64,000 bases of DNA from contig NZ_JAAQWN010000005.1 of the NCBI RefSeq assembly GCF_012985465.1, positions 310,001 to 374,000 of the forward strand, read 5' to 3'. Below, one piece after another: positions 33,547 through 42,213 of this stretch. This DNA is from Pseudomonas sp. WS 5079 (GTDB lineage Bacteria; Pseudomonadota; Gammaproteobacteria; Pseudomonadales; Pseudomonadaceae). Made by a program: the position numbers and the translations under genes. How positions within the stretch are numbered: the stretch's first letter is position 1; the number at the start of each line of letters is the position of its first letter. The notes below the pieces were generated by a model. The model worked only from the letters and a program-made list of their open reading frames with translations. It ran no database searches and was not told the DNA's origin.

Positions 33547-36270
33547 ATGGAAATGAAAGAAAGGCTGCGCGCCGACGTCATCCAACGCATTGAGCGGGAT
33601 TACCAGCTCAAGCACATGCGCGGCACCGACTATATGCGTAAGGGTGTTTGCCCTGCCTGCGGCCAGAAGACTCTGTACACCTTCTACGATTCGCCCTGGA
33701 CGTTGATCTGTGGACGGCCGGAAAAGTGCGACCACCGCGTCTATATAAAGGACGTGTATGACGACCTGTTCAACGACTGGAGCAAGACCGCCCCGTCGAC
33801 ACCGGACAATCCCCTTGCCACCGCCCGCGCGTACCTGGAGTTTGCGCGGGGCTTCAAATTTGAGCTGATCGCCGGATGGTTCACCCAGGAAAACTACTGG
33901 GATAGCCGGCTCAATATCGGTAGCGCCACGGTGCGTTTTGCCCTGGAGAAAGGCGGCTACTGGGAACGCCTGATAGATCGGCCTGACCGCTTCGGCAAGA
34001 TGAAAGCGCGCTTTCGCCCTACCGGCGAAGGCGCAACTGGCTACAAAGGCGTTTGGTGGTGCCCGCCTAGCGTAGACCTGTTGGAGGTCGACGAGCTGTT
34101 TATCGTCGAAGGGATCTTCGACGCTATCGCGCTGCTGCATAACGACGTATCGGCAGTGTCGATGATGTCCAGTGCTCCCTGCCCGATTGATTCACTCAAG
34201 GCCCTGGTCAAGCTGCGCCATGACGCTGACAAGCGCCTGCCGACTCTGGTGTGGGCACTGGATAACGAACCGGTGGCTAAAGCCAATACACGCCGCTGGG
34301 TCAAAGAGGCCCGCGACCTGGGCTTCACCTGCAAAGCGGCGGTGATCCCACAGCCCAACGGTAAAAAGGTCGACTGGAACGATCTGCACCACCGCTGGAA
34401 GTCGATCGAGGGCGACGAGAAACGTGCCGAACGCATCGAGCAAGACCTTGATGACGCTCGCCACCAGGGTGACCTGCTGCTGGCTGACTCGGCAGAGGAA
34501 AAGGGTTTCCTCATCTACCTGCGCGACGAGCGCAAGGAATTCAACTTCACATTCCGCAAGCGCCTGTACTGGTTCCGGCTTGACATTGATAAGTACGACC
34601 GCGCCGTGGGCGATCTGGAAAGCTCTGAGCGGCATGAAGATCAGTTGCTCACTGAGGAACAGCGGCGCTACAAGGCACTGCGCCAATCCGGCTCAGTGAC
34701 CTGCATCGCCAACTGCAACTTCCAAGCGCTGTACTACATGCGCAACGACCTGACCGATGAGGCCTGGTACTACTTCCGTATCGAGCGCCCACAAGGGCCT
34801 GCCATTAAAAGCACCTTCACGGCAAAGCAGCTCACGTCGGCGCCCGAGTTCGCGAATCGCCTGCTCAACGTCTCCAATGGCGCGATGTTCGAGGGCAGTG
34901 CCCAACAATTGAAACGGATTCTGGCCCCCCAGTTGGATTGCCTGAAAGCCGTCAACACCATCGAATGGATCGGCTACAGCCGCGAACACGGTGCTTATGT
35001 TTTCAACGACCTGGCCTTCTTCGACGGGGCGGTGCAGGTGCGCAACAAAGAAGACTTTTTTGACCTGGGCAAGCTGAGTATCAAGTCCCAGAGCCAGTCG
35101 CCCGTGCTGCATATCAATACCGACCTGAACGCCTACAACGAAGGGTGGTTCGACATTTACTGGCGTTGCTTTGGCGTCCAGGGCCTTGTGGTACTGGCCT
35201 GGTGGCTGGGCGCTTTGCATGCCGAGCAGATCCGCCAGATCCACAAATCTCTGATGTTTCTGGAGCTGGTAGGCGAAGCCGGCTCGGGCAAAACCACCCT
35301 GGTCGAGCTGCTGTGGAAACTGGTCGGCCGCACTGATTACGAAGGTTTCGACCCTTCCAAAGCGACCGCCGCCAGCCGTGCGCGCAACTTCTCGCAAGTC
35401 AGCAACCTCCCGGTGGTGTTGATCGAGTCCGAGCGTGAGCAGAAGGAAGGCCAACCCGTAAAGCACTTCGACTGGGACGAACTGAAAACCGCCTACAACG
35501 GCCGCAGCGTTCGCTCCACTGGCGTGAAAAACAACGGCAACGACACCCACGAACCGCCGTTCCGCGCGGCCCTGCTGATTGCACAGAACAACGCTGTAAA
35601 CGCATCAGAACCGATCCTCCAGCGTCTTTGCCACGTCCACCTGACCCGCGAGCACCACACCCCGGAAACCAAGCAGTTCGCCGAGCAGCTGGAGCGCATG
35701 CCGATGGAAAGGATCAGCGGCTTCCTGGTCAAGGCGTTGCAACGCGAAGCCAACACCATGCGCGTGATGGAAGAAAACACCTCCGGCTACGAGCAGGAGC
35801 TGCTGGCACAACCCGGCATTCGCACGGTGCGTATCGCGAAAAACCACGCCCAGTTGCGCAGCCTGGTGGACGCCCTGGCCGACGTTGTACCGCTTGGCGA
35901 GCACCGTAAAGCCCTGGCACACGCCGAGGTCAGTCGCATGGCCCTGGAGCGCCAGCAAGCAATCAACGCCGACCACCCAACCGTTACTGAGTTTTGGGAC
36001 CTGTACGACTTCCTCAACGGTATGGACGAAACAGGGGCGCTCAACCACGCCCGCCGGGATGGGCTGATTGCCGTGAACCTCAACGAATTTGTAGAGATGG
36101 CGGCCAACAAGCGCCAGCAGGTACCGGCACTCAGTGACCTGAAGCGCCTGCTCAAGACCAGCAAATCACCCAAGTTTCTGGAATCCAACAAGGCCGTCAA
36201 CTCGGCGCGGGCGCTGGACGCTTTCGACAAACCGAAAACCATTCGCTGCTGGGTATTCCAGGGCGTGTAA
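33547..36270 (+). CDS. Zinc-finger/TOPRIM primase fused to P-loop helicase (replication protein)
   Basis: 907 residues. Zinc finger Cys35, Cys38, Cys55, Cys61; TOPRIM domain with Glu in 'LFIVEGIFDAIAL' (about 183-195) and acidic 'WALDNEP' near 236; a middle DUF-type region; and a helicase-like ATPase with Walker A 'GEAGSGKTTL' near 575, acidic 'VVLIESE', and a sensor/finger region 'LLIAQNNAVNASEPILQRLCHVHL'. It would prime and unwind phage DNA. P2 and phiCTX-type phages encode the rolling-circle initiator gpA instead; no gpA-like gene is present. The next gene repeats its ATPase domain. Confidence 0.88.
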   Translation: MEMKERLRADVIQRIERDYQLKHMRGTDYMRKGVCPACGQKTLYTFYDSPWTLICGRPEKCDHRVYIKDVYDDLFNDWSKTAPSTPDNPLATARAYLEFARGFKFELIAGWFTQENYWDSRLNIGSATVRFALEKGGYWERLIDRPDRFGKMKARFRPTGEGATGYKGVWWCPPSVDLLEVDELFIVEGIFDAIALLHNDVSAVSMMSSAPCPIDSLKALVKLRHDADKRLPTLVWALDNEPVAKANTRRWVKEARDLGFTCKAAVIPQPNGKKVDWNDLHHRWKSIEGDEKRAERIEQDLDDARHQGDLLLADSAEEKGFLIYLRDERKEFNFTFRKRLYWFRLDIDKYDRAVGDLESSERHEDQLLTEEQRRYKALRQSGSVTCIANCNFQALYYMRNDLTDEAWYYFRIERPQGPAIKSTFTAKQLTSAPEFANRLLNVSNGAMFEGSAQQLKRILAPQLDCLKAVNTIEWIGYSREHGAYVFNDLAFFDGAVQVRNKEDFFDLGKLSIKSQSQSPVLHINTDLNAYNEGWFDIYWRCFGVQGLVVLAWWLGALHAEQIRQIHKSLMFLELVGEAGSGKTTLVELLWKLVGRTDYEGFDPSKATAASRARNFSQVSNLPVVLIESEREQKEGQPVKHFDWDELKTAYNGRSVRSTGVKNNGNDTHEPPFRAALLIAQNNAVNASEPILQRLCHVHLTREHHTPETKQFAEQLERMPMERISGFLVKALQREANTMRVMEENTSGYEQELLAQPGIRTVRIAKNHAQLRSLVDALADVVPLGEHRKALAHAEVSRMALERQQAINADHPTVTEFWDLYDFLNGMDETGALNHARRDGLIAVNLNEFVEMAANKRQQVPALSDLKRLLKTSKSPKFLESNKAVNSARALDAFDKPKTIRCWVFQGV

Positions 36271-36295
36271 CCACCGCAACAACAGGAGCAGCACC

Positions 36296-37114
36296 ATGCA
36301 AAACGAACTCAAATCAGCCATTCGCTTCAACGATTTTGCCGCGTACTTCGGCGCGCGCGGGGTACTGGCTATGGCCTGGTGGATGGGGGCTGTGCATGCC
36401 GCCCGAATTCGTCAGGACCAGAACAGCTTCCCGTTCCTGCAAATCGTCGGTACCGCCGGCAGCGGCAAAACTCTTCTTTTGGATTACCTACAAAAGTTGA
36501 ACGGGCAAACGCCTTACTCACAGGCACTTTCCCATGCCACTCCGGCCGGGCGAGCGCGGACATTTGCCAGCGCAGGGCAGCGGATTGTTATTTGCGAGGA
36601 ACAAGGTGAGTTAGGCCAGGCCATTGATTGGGATGAACTGAAGCCGCTTTTTGACTCGGGCAGCGTGTTGATTCGATCAGCAGAGGGCCCCAGCGAAGAA
36701 GTGACGTTCCGGGGGGCTCTGGTGATTACCGCCAATCAACCGCTGGAATGCAGCGATGCAGTCAAAAGCCGCATAGTTTTGATCGATCTTTCAGCTGCCG
36801 ATGCCCATACACCCCGAATCCGGCCTGAAGCCATCGGCAACCTCAGCGCATCGGAGGCAAGTGCATTCGGTGTCGCAGTCGCTCAGTACGGAGACTGGGT
36901 TTGCGGCAGCCTCCAGGCTTTTCTACCCGCCTACAAAGGCCAGTTCACTCGTAAATACGGTGAATGCCTGAACGCGCGTACAGCACTCAACTGCGCACAA
37001 TTGATCTGTTTGATCGATCTGCTCTGCAATCTTCTCGCTATCCCGCAGGACCTGCAGCTTGAGACCAGGAAGCTGGTACACGACATCGCTTTTCTCGACA
37101 CCATTCCTTACTGA
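36296..37114 (+). CDS. Stand-alone helicase-type ATPase, paralogue of the upstream primase-helicase C-domain
   Basis: 272 residues that align with about 548-720 of the upstream protein: 'GARGVLAMAWWMGAVHAARIRQ' versus 'GVQGLVVLAWWLGALHAEQIRQ', 'VGTAGSGKT' (Lys58) versus 'VGEAGSGKT', 'ATPAGRARTFA' versus 'ATAASRARNFS', 'IDWDELK' versus 'FDWDELK'. Walker A and the acidic 'ICEEQGE' are kept, so ATP binding is likely. Zinc finger and TOPRIM are absent. GGAG before the ATG and the 25-bp gap show it is a true gene, not a frameshift remnant. It could help the helicase, replace it, or act as a dominant-negative against other phages. Confidence 0.8.
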   Translation: MQNELKSAIRFNDFAAYFGARGVLAMAWWMGAVHAARIRQDQNSFPFLQIVGTAGSGKTLLLDYLQKLNGQTPYSQALSHATPAGRARTFASAGQRIVICEEQGELGQAIDWDELKPLFDSGSVLIRSAEGPSEEVTFRGALVITANQPLECSDAVKSRIVLIDLSAADAHTPRIRPEAIGNLSASEASAFGVAVAQYGDWVCGSLQAFLPAYKGQFTRKYGECLNARTALNCAQLICLIDLLCNLLAIPQDLQLETRKLVHDIAFLDTIPY

Positions 37115-37152
37115 CTGGCGCTGCAACGCCTACCACCCAAAGGAGAAGCACC

Positions 37153-37464
37153 ATGCACGTACAAGTCATCACCGGTGCCGGCCAGAACGGGGAAACAATC
37201 CGGCTCAGGCTTCTGAAAGGCCTTAAGGACTGGATTGGCGAGACCGGGAAAATCGTTCACGCCGAAGCCTACCACCCAGCCGGGCTGGTCGAGATTCTGG
37301 AGGTTCAGGCAGTTAACAACGAAGAGATCCTGGTGTTGGAGTGCGGCCGGGAACAGATCCAAGCGGTCCTGGAATGGCAGTCCGCAACTGATGATGTTGT
37401 TGAGTTTGAAAACCTGCTGGTGCACCTGGTGCGCAAGCAAAACCCAATCGGCGAAAGCCAGTAA
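37153..37464 (+). CDS. Unknown prophage protein
   Basis: 103 residues, acidic, without signal or membrane segment. AAAGGAG sits 8 nt before the ATG. The leader, from ACCACCCAAAGG to the first codons, recurs almost unchanged before the next gene at 37523. The C-terminal part ('DDVVEFENLLVHLVRKQNP') is helical. No family recognised. Same direction as the replication genes. Confidence 0.68.
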   Translation: MHVQVITGAGQNGETIRLRLLKGLKDWIGETGKIVHAEAYHPAGLVEILEVQAVNNEEILVLECGREQIQAVLEWQSATDDVVEFENLLVHLVRKQNPIGESQ

Positions 37465-37522
37465 GAAGGTGGTGCCGAGGGGCTGCAACCCCTCGACACC
37501 GACCACCCAAAGGAGAAGCACC

Positions 37523-38191
37523 ATGCAAGTGAATCAACCCCAAGGCGGCACCGTAGAGGCTACCACACCACGATACGACACCATCGTTATCCGAGGGGCC
37601 AAAGGAAACACAGTCCCGAGGGAGGTAGACGGTGGTGAAGTCATCTCTTGGGCTCGCGGCCATTCCCTGGCTGCTATGGATGCCCTGGAGCACTTCGTCG
37701 ACGACCTCGCTGCGGGGGACTGCTCATATCCCGACGCGATCACCAAGCGAGCCCAATCCGCTCTTGACCTGATGACCTGTCGACTCGACAAAGGATGGGG
37801 CGAGGAAAGCAATGATGTAATGAACTACGACCCGAATCTAACCAGTTCAGGGAACATGGCTACCCAGAAAGTCCGGCTCACTTTCGGTTACTGGCAATAC
37901 CGCGCAGAGATTGAAGTTTCAGTAGGTGGTAATTGCACTGGCCTGGAAGTTATCGACTGCGCCGTTGGCAATGCCTATAAAACCCTTCAACAACGCGGTA
38001 TCTACGGCACCGACGAAACTTACGCCGTAATCGTGATGGTCGACCCAGCAAAGTCAGACTCAACACTTGAATGTTGTGAAGATGACGGAGGCGACTGTCT
38101 TCGGGGTGATTACTGGCTGAAAGACATGCTCATCGGCGCTGAAATCACGTCTATTGCCCCAATTCCCCGCACGACTTCGGGAGGGCAGTGA
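37523..38191 (+). CDS. Unknown prophage protein with Cys-rich acidic loop
   Basis: 222 residues from the ATG at 37523 (AAAGGAG 8 nt before it; the frame is open further upstream across the preceding gene but lacks a supported start there). Contains 'GGEVISWARGHSLAAMDALEHFVDDLAAGDCSYPDA', a central beta-rich 'TFGYWQYRAEIEVSVGGNCTGLEVIDCAVGNAYK' and a Cys cluster 'LECCEDDGGDC'. No family recognised. Its stop overlaps the start region of the next gene, so they are co-transcribed. Confidence 0.7.
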   Translation: MQVNQPQGGTVEATTPRYDTIVIRGAKGNTVPREVDGGEVISWARGHSLAAMDALEHFVDDLAAGDCSYPDAITKRAQSALDLMTCRLDKGWGEESNDVMNYDPNLTSSGNMATQKVRLTFGYWQYRAEIEVSVGGNCTGLEVIDCAVGNAYKTLQQRGIYGTDETYAVIVMVDPAKSDSTLECCEDDGGDCLRGDYWLKDMLIGAEITSIAPIPRTTSGGQ

Positions 38192-38193
38192 TC

Positions 38194-38796
38194 ATGGCCG
38201 AGTATTTTTATAAGTCCAATGAGCCGGCGACCGTCGCCATTGTTCGCGAGTTTTACGCGCAGAAGGACATTTTCCTAGCACGACTGGCCGTTCTCGGTTC
38301 CATGTTCGGCGGCAAGGTCGCCCCAATGCGCGACGTTGATTCCAACTACGCCGGCGGCGTGAAACTCACCAGCGGTCGCGAGCATGATGTGCACTGGTGC
38401 CGTCCTGATGATCACGGATACCGAGCACTGCGCGCAGCTGCCAAGCCTGGAAAAGGCATCCCGAAGGAAGAACGGGCTGCTATTCGAGCAGAGCATGAAC
38501 GGCTTGTAGCTCTGTGGAATGAGCATTGTCCAAAACGCTTGAGCAGCACCGAATACTGGGATCGACTCGGCGTAAATAGCGGCAACCTGTGGTTGTGCGG
38601 CGGAATTAAGTTTGAACTCGACGGCACCGCCTATTTTCACCTGGGCTTTCAGATCAACAAAGCCGAGCACGACTCCAACGTCGCGGCAGGTCAACCAACA
38701 AGTGGGTGGATTGACGGGGCGGTTGAGATTTTGTCCAGTGAATTCCAGGCGGCACGCGCGGCGAAGCTGAAGGCCGTCGAGGTGTCCAATGCTTAA
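38194..38796 (+). CDS. Unknown prophage protein preceding the cytosine methylase
   Basis: 200 residues. ATG 38194 has GGAGGG 8 nt upstream and is preferred over an in-frame GTG at 38188. Mixed alpha/beta sequence with 'TSGREHDVHWCRPDDHGYRALRAA' and 'RLGVNSGNLWLCGGIKFELDGTAYFHLGFQIN'. No recognised domain. It overlaps the methylase gene by 8 bp, so a functional link (recognition or regulation of methylation) is possible but unproven. Confidence 0.7.
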   Translation: MAEYFYKSNEPATVAIVREFYAQKDIFLARLAVLGSMFGGKVAPMRDVDSNYAGGVKLTSGREHDVHWCRPDDHGYRALRAAAKPGKGIPKEERAAIRAEHERLVALWNEHCPKRLSSTEYWDRLGVNSGNLWLCGGIKFELDGTAYFHLGFQINKAEHDSNVAAGQPTSGWIDGAVEILSSEFQAARAAKLKAVEVSNA

Positions 38797-40468
38797 GCGC
38801 ATTTTCAAGCACTTCCATTTTTGCTGCGGCCTCGGCGGCGGCGCCAAAGGGTTCAACAACGCCAAGCCCGTGGTGGGCAACATGCAAGCCGAATGGCAAT
38901 GCATCGGCGGCATCGATGTTGACCCGGCCGGGTTGCGGGACTTCCAACGGCTGTCTGGTGTACCTGGCACGCTGCTGGACCTGTTCACTCTTGGTATGTA
39001 CACCGCTTTTCACGGCAAGCAGCCACCACCTGGATGGGTTGAAGCTGGCCCTGACGACGTGCGCAAGGCCGCTGGCTATCAGCGCCCCGACGCTGTGTTT
39101 ATCTCCAGCCCATGCAAAGGCGCCTCGGGCTTGCTGTCCGAGACAATGAGCCTGACCCCGAAATACCAGGCCCTCAACGAATTGACGCTGCGCTGCGTGT
39201 GGCTGATGTGCGAAGCCTGGAAGGATGACCCGGTATCGTTGATCGTTTTCGAGAACGTACCGCGCCTGGCTACCCGTGGCCGGCACTTGCTGGACCAGAT
39301 CAATAAGCTGCTGAACCACTACGGTTATGCAGTTGCAGAAACCACGCACGACTGCGGCGTGATCGGCGGCCTGGCCCAGAGCCGCAAGCGTTTCTTGCTG
39401 GTGGCCAGGCACATCGAAAAGGTGCCGCCCTTCCTGTACGAGCCAGAGAAGAAGACGCTCAAATCTGTGGGTTCGATCCTGGGCCGCATGCCAATGGCTG
39501 GTGATGTTGCCGCCGCTGGCCCAATGCACCGGGTACCGGCGCTGCAATGGAAAACGTGGGTTCGCCTCGCCCTGGTCGAAGCCGGCAAAGACTGGCGCTG
39601 TCTGAATGATTTAGCGATCGAGGACGGCTACCTGCGCGACCTAGTCATTGTTCCCCAGTTCCGGGATGGCTTCCTTGGTGTTCACGACTGGAGCGAAACC
39701 GCCGGCACCGTCGCCGCACGCAGCGGCCCAACCAACGGCAAGTTTTCGGTAGCGGATCCACGGGCCAGGGCCGGCGCCCTGCAATACCAGCAGTACGGTG
39801 TCCGCCGTTGGGATGAGACGAGCGGCGCAGTAATCGGCGTCAAGTCGCCCGGGCAAGGGACATTCAGCGTTGCTGATCCCCGCGACCCAGGCATTGGGCA
39901 CGCCAAGTACAACGTGGCCCAGTGGGACGGCACCTCGCGCACGGTAATTTCTGGCAGCACCACCGGCCAGGGCGCTTTCGCTGTTCAAGACCCACGCCCG
40001 GGCATGAAGCGCACCAAGGGCGATGCCTACCTAACCGGCGGCCATTACGGCGTCGTGGGCTGGAGCGACCAGTGCGGCGCGGTTTCAGCCAGCGCCCGCC
40101 AGGACAATGGGCGGTGGTCCGTCGCTGACCCACGCATGCCAGAAGCCAACGAGCGGCTGACCTGCGTTATCGAAAGCCTCGACGGCACCTGGCACCGGCC
40201 GTTCACAACGCTGGAGCTGGCCGCGCTGCAAAGTCTGGTTGAGCCAGAAGAATGGTTTGAGCTGGACGGCCTGAGTGATCAGGCATGGCGCGAGCGGATC
40301 GGCAACGCAGTGCCACCGTCAGCAGCCGAAGCAATCGCCCATGTGATGGGCACCACCTTGTTGCTGGCCCAGGCCGGAGAAACTTTCATGCTCAACAGCA
40401 TGCCAATCTGGGTTCAACCCGTGGCGGTGGCATTGAGCGTGGCCCAGCGGGAGATTGTTCATGTCTGA
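38789..40468 (+). CDS. C5-cytosine DNA methyltransferase with repeat-built central region
   Basis: 559 residues. C5 motifs in order: I 'FCCGLGGGAKGF' (11-22), IV with catalytic Cys109 in 'SSPCKGAS', VI 'ENV' (155-157), VIII 'QSRKRFLLV' and X 'GNAVPP' (505-510). Between VIII and X, where the target-recognition domain lies, are four related units at about 297-325, 337-365, 374-403 and 420-449, each with the pattern W-x3-(S/T/C)-x-(A/T)-V, then G-x-(F/W)-(S/A)-V-x-DPR. It methylates cytosine in phage and host DNA, probably as antirestriction. Site unknown. Starts inside the previous gene and overlaps the next one. Confidence 0.88.
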   Translation: MLKRIFKHFHFCCGLGGGAKGFNNAKPVVGNMQAEWQCIGGIDVDPAGLRDFQRLSGVPGTLLDLFTLGMYTAFHGKQPPPGWVEAGPDDVRKAAGYQRPDAVFISSPCKGASGLLSETMSLTPKYQALNELTLRCVWLMCEAWKDDPVSLIVFENVPRLATRGRHLLDQINKLLNHYGYAVAETTHDCGVIGGLAQSRKRFLLVARHIEKVPPFLYEPEKKTLKSVGSILGRMPMAGDVAAAGPMHRVPALQWKTWVRLALVEAGKDWRCLNDLAIEDGYLRDLVIVPQFRDGFLGVHDWSETAGTVAARSGPTNGKFSVADPRARAGALQYQQYGVRRWDETSGAVIGVKSPGQGTFSVADPRDPGIGHAKYNVAQWDGTSRTVISGSTTGQGAFAVQDPRPGMKRTKGDAYLTGGHYGVVGWSDQCGAVSASARQDNGRWSVADPRMPEANERLTCVIESLDGTWHRPFTTLELAALQSLVEPEEWFELDGLSDQAWRERIGNAVPPSAAEAIAHVMGTTLLLAQAGETFMLNSMPIWVQPVAVALSVAQREIVHV

Positions 40469-41087
40469 CCTCTTCTTCTTGCAGGACAGCCGCAGTAACG
40501 TCGGCAGCCGGGCCATGTTCTGGCGCGACGGTGGCGGCTACACCTCGAACCTGAACGAGGCTGAGCAGTTCAAACGCGAGCCCGCGGTCAAGCAGTACGA
40601 ATGCCGCGAAACCGACCTGCCCTGGCCAGTGGAGTACGTCCGCAACCTGTCAGAGATCGGCGTTGACTGCCAGTTCCTCACCAAGTCAGAGGCCGGGGCC
40701 TACCGCAACGAAGACGGCCGCGTATATGTGGCTTACGCACGCGAGTGGGACGGCAATGATCTGGTGTGGCGCGGCGGCAAAGGCCCAACCACCAACCTGA
40801 ATGACGCAATCCACCCGGGCGCGGCAGATGCCGCTGGGTACCTGGCGCAAGGCTTCGAGCTTTGGCCATGCGGATACATCGTCGAGCGTTCACGGCCGGT
40901 GGTCCGGGCCGCGCTGCTCGACCACAAGCAGGCACTGCGCTCAGTCGGCCTCAAGTTGCCCAAGCTCAAGCGCCCGCGCAACCGACTCTACAGCGACCGG
41001 ATCAACTGCGAAGGCTGCGGGCGTTTTCTAAGTGAGCGTCAGCGCTTCAACGACTGTCCGAACTGCGGCGCGGGGAACGCACCATGA
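40461..41087 (+). CDS. Unknown prophage protein with internal repeat and C-terminal zinc knuckle
   Basis: 208 residues; ATG 40461 has GGGAG 7-8 nt upstream and overlaps the methylase end. Two copies of a short motif, 'RDGGGYTSNLNEAE' and 'RGGKGPTTNLNDAI', suggest an internal duplication of a small beta unit. The C-terminus has CEGC and CPNC (zinc knuckle). ATGA overlap with the next gene. Could be a DNA- or RNA-binding partner of the methylase; no family recognised. Confidence 0.7.
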   Translation: MSDLFFLQDSRSNVGSRAMFWRDGGGYTSNLNEAEQFKREPAVKQYECRETDLPWPVEYVRNLSEIGVDCQFLTKSEAGAYRNEDGRVYVAYAREWDGNDLVWRGGKGPTTNLNDAIHPGAADAAGYLAQGFELWPCGYIVERSRPVVRAALLDHKQALRSVGLKLPKLKRPRNRLYSDRINCEGCGRFLSERQRFNDCPNCGAGNAP

Positions 41088-41335
41088 CCGTGTTCCTTTT
41101 GCTTTACCTGTGCGCGGATGCGACCCGGACGGATTGCCAGGTGGTGAGGGCTGATAGCTGGAACGGCCCTACCGCCTATGAGCAATGCGCCGACGTCTTA
41201 CCTGAGCTGACAGAGGCGCTGACGGAGCCCAACCAAAAGCGGCATCGGTTTGTCTGTGAGGTCCAAAGCGACAGCGCAAAACCCGCAGAGCATAAGGCTC
41301 AGCCGGTATTCATTCATCAATCGTTTCGGATGTGA
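41084..41335 (+). CDS. Small unknown prophage protein, possibly exported
   Basis: 83 residues with a hydrophobic N-terminus ('MTVFLLLYLCAD') that could be a short signal or anchor, three further Cys and a hydrophilic tail. Start fixed by ATGA overlap with the previous gene. The frame ends 13 bp before the adenine methylase. No family recognised; reality is supported mainly by tight packing. Confidence 0.58.
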   Translation: MTVFLLLYLCADATRTDCQVVRADSWNGPTAYEQCADVLPELTEALTEPNQKRHRFVCEVQSDSAKPAEHKAQPVFIHQSFRM

Positions 41336-41348
41336 TGGGGAGCCACCA

Positions 41349-42200
41349 ATGACAATTACATCACCAGTCATCCGCTATCACGGCGCCAAATTCAGACTCG
41401 CACCATGGGTGCTGCAACACTTCCCACATCACACTTGCTACGTAGAGTCATTCGGTGGCGCCGCCGGCGTGCTGATGCAGAAGGCTCGATCATATGCAGA
41501 GGTTTACAACGACCTGGACGGCGACATCGTCAACCTTTTCCGAGTGCTGCAGGATCAAGACTCTCGATCAGGACTCGTTGAACGCCTGGTTTTCACACCC
41601 TACTCAAGGGAGGAGTTCGAGTTGTCCTGGGAGTCTTGCGCCGACCCAATAGAACGCGCCCGCCGGACAATCATCAGGGCTCAAATGGGCTTCGGCTCTG
41701 CCGGCGCGACAAAGGGCATCACGGGTTTTCGCATTGATACCAAACGCCAATACGGCACAGCCCAGTCACTTTGGGTGAGCTACCCCGATCAACTTGCAGA
41801 GGTAGGTCAGCGACTGAGTGGAGTGTTGATTGAGAACCGACCGGCGACCGAGGTGATTAAGGCGCACGACGGGCCGCAGACCCTGCACTACGTAGACCCA
41901 CCCTACGTGCACGACACCAGGTACAAGGGTGCATCCAGCGGCCGGTACTACAAGCACGAAATGGACGACACCGCGCATCGGGAATTGCTCGCCGTTTTAC
42001 TCGAGCTGGAAGGGATGGTGGTTTTGTCTGGTTACCCAAGCGATTTGTATGCCGAGCTGCTGCCTGGCTGGGCCAGTTATGGCACTTCCGCCCGTATTAG
42101 TGCGGGGCGCGGATCCGCGACCCGTACTGAATGCATTTGGGTCAACCCGCACTGCCACAGTCAGTTAAATCGCCTGTCTCTGTTTGGAGAAAACCGATGA
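41349..42200 (+). CDS. Second D12-class DNA N6-adenine methyltransferase
   Basis: 283 residues. 'IRYHGAKFRLAPWVLQHFP' (motif I-like), 'ESFGGAAGVL', 'YNDLDGDIVNLFRVLQ' and catalytic 'DPPY' near 182 define the family. It differs strongly from the left-end methylase (for example 'YHGAK' against 'PWMGGK'), so the two probably recognise different sites. GGGGAG 7 nt before ATG 41349 sets the start. Part of the early operon; probable antirestriction or regulatory methylation. Confidence 0.9.
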   Translation: MTITSPVIRYHGAKFRLAPWVLQHFPHHTCYVESFGGAAGVLMQKARSYAEVYNDLDGDIVNLFRVLQDQDSRSGLVERLVFTPYSREEFELSWESCADPIERARRTIIRAQMGFGSAGATKGITGFRIDTKRQYGTAQSLWVSYPDQLAEVGQRLSGVLIENRPATEVIKAHDGPQTLHYVDPPYVHDTRYKGASSGRYYKHEMDDTAHRELLAVLLELEGMVVLSGYPSDLYAELLPGWASYGTSARISAGRGSATRTECIWVNPHCHSQLNRLSLFGENR

Positions 42201-42213
42201 CTAAGGACAAACC

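Noticed and set aside
36271..36295. Helicase paralogue as frameshifted continuation of the primase-helicase gene
   Set aside because: The upstream gene ends with its own C-terminal region, and the second protein repeats the Walker region instead of continuing it, with its own ribosome-binding site.
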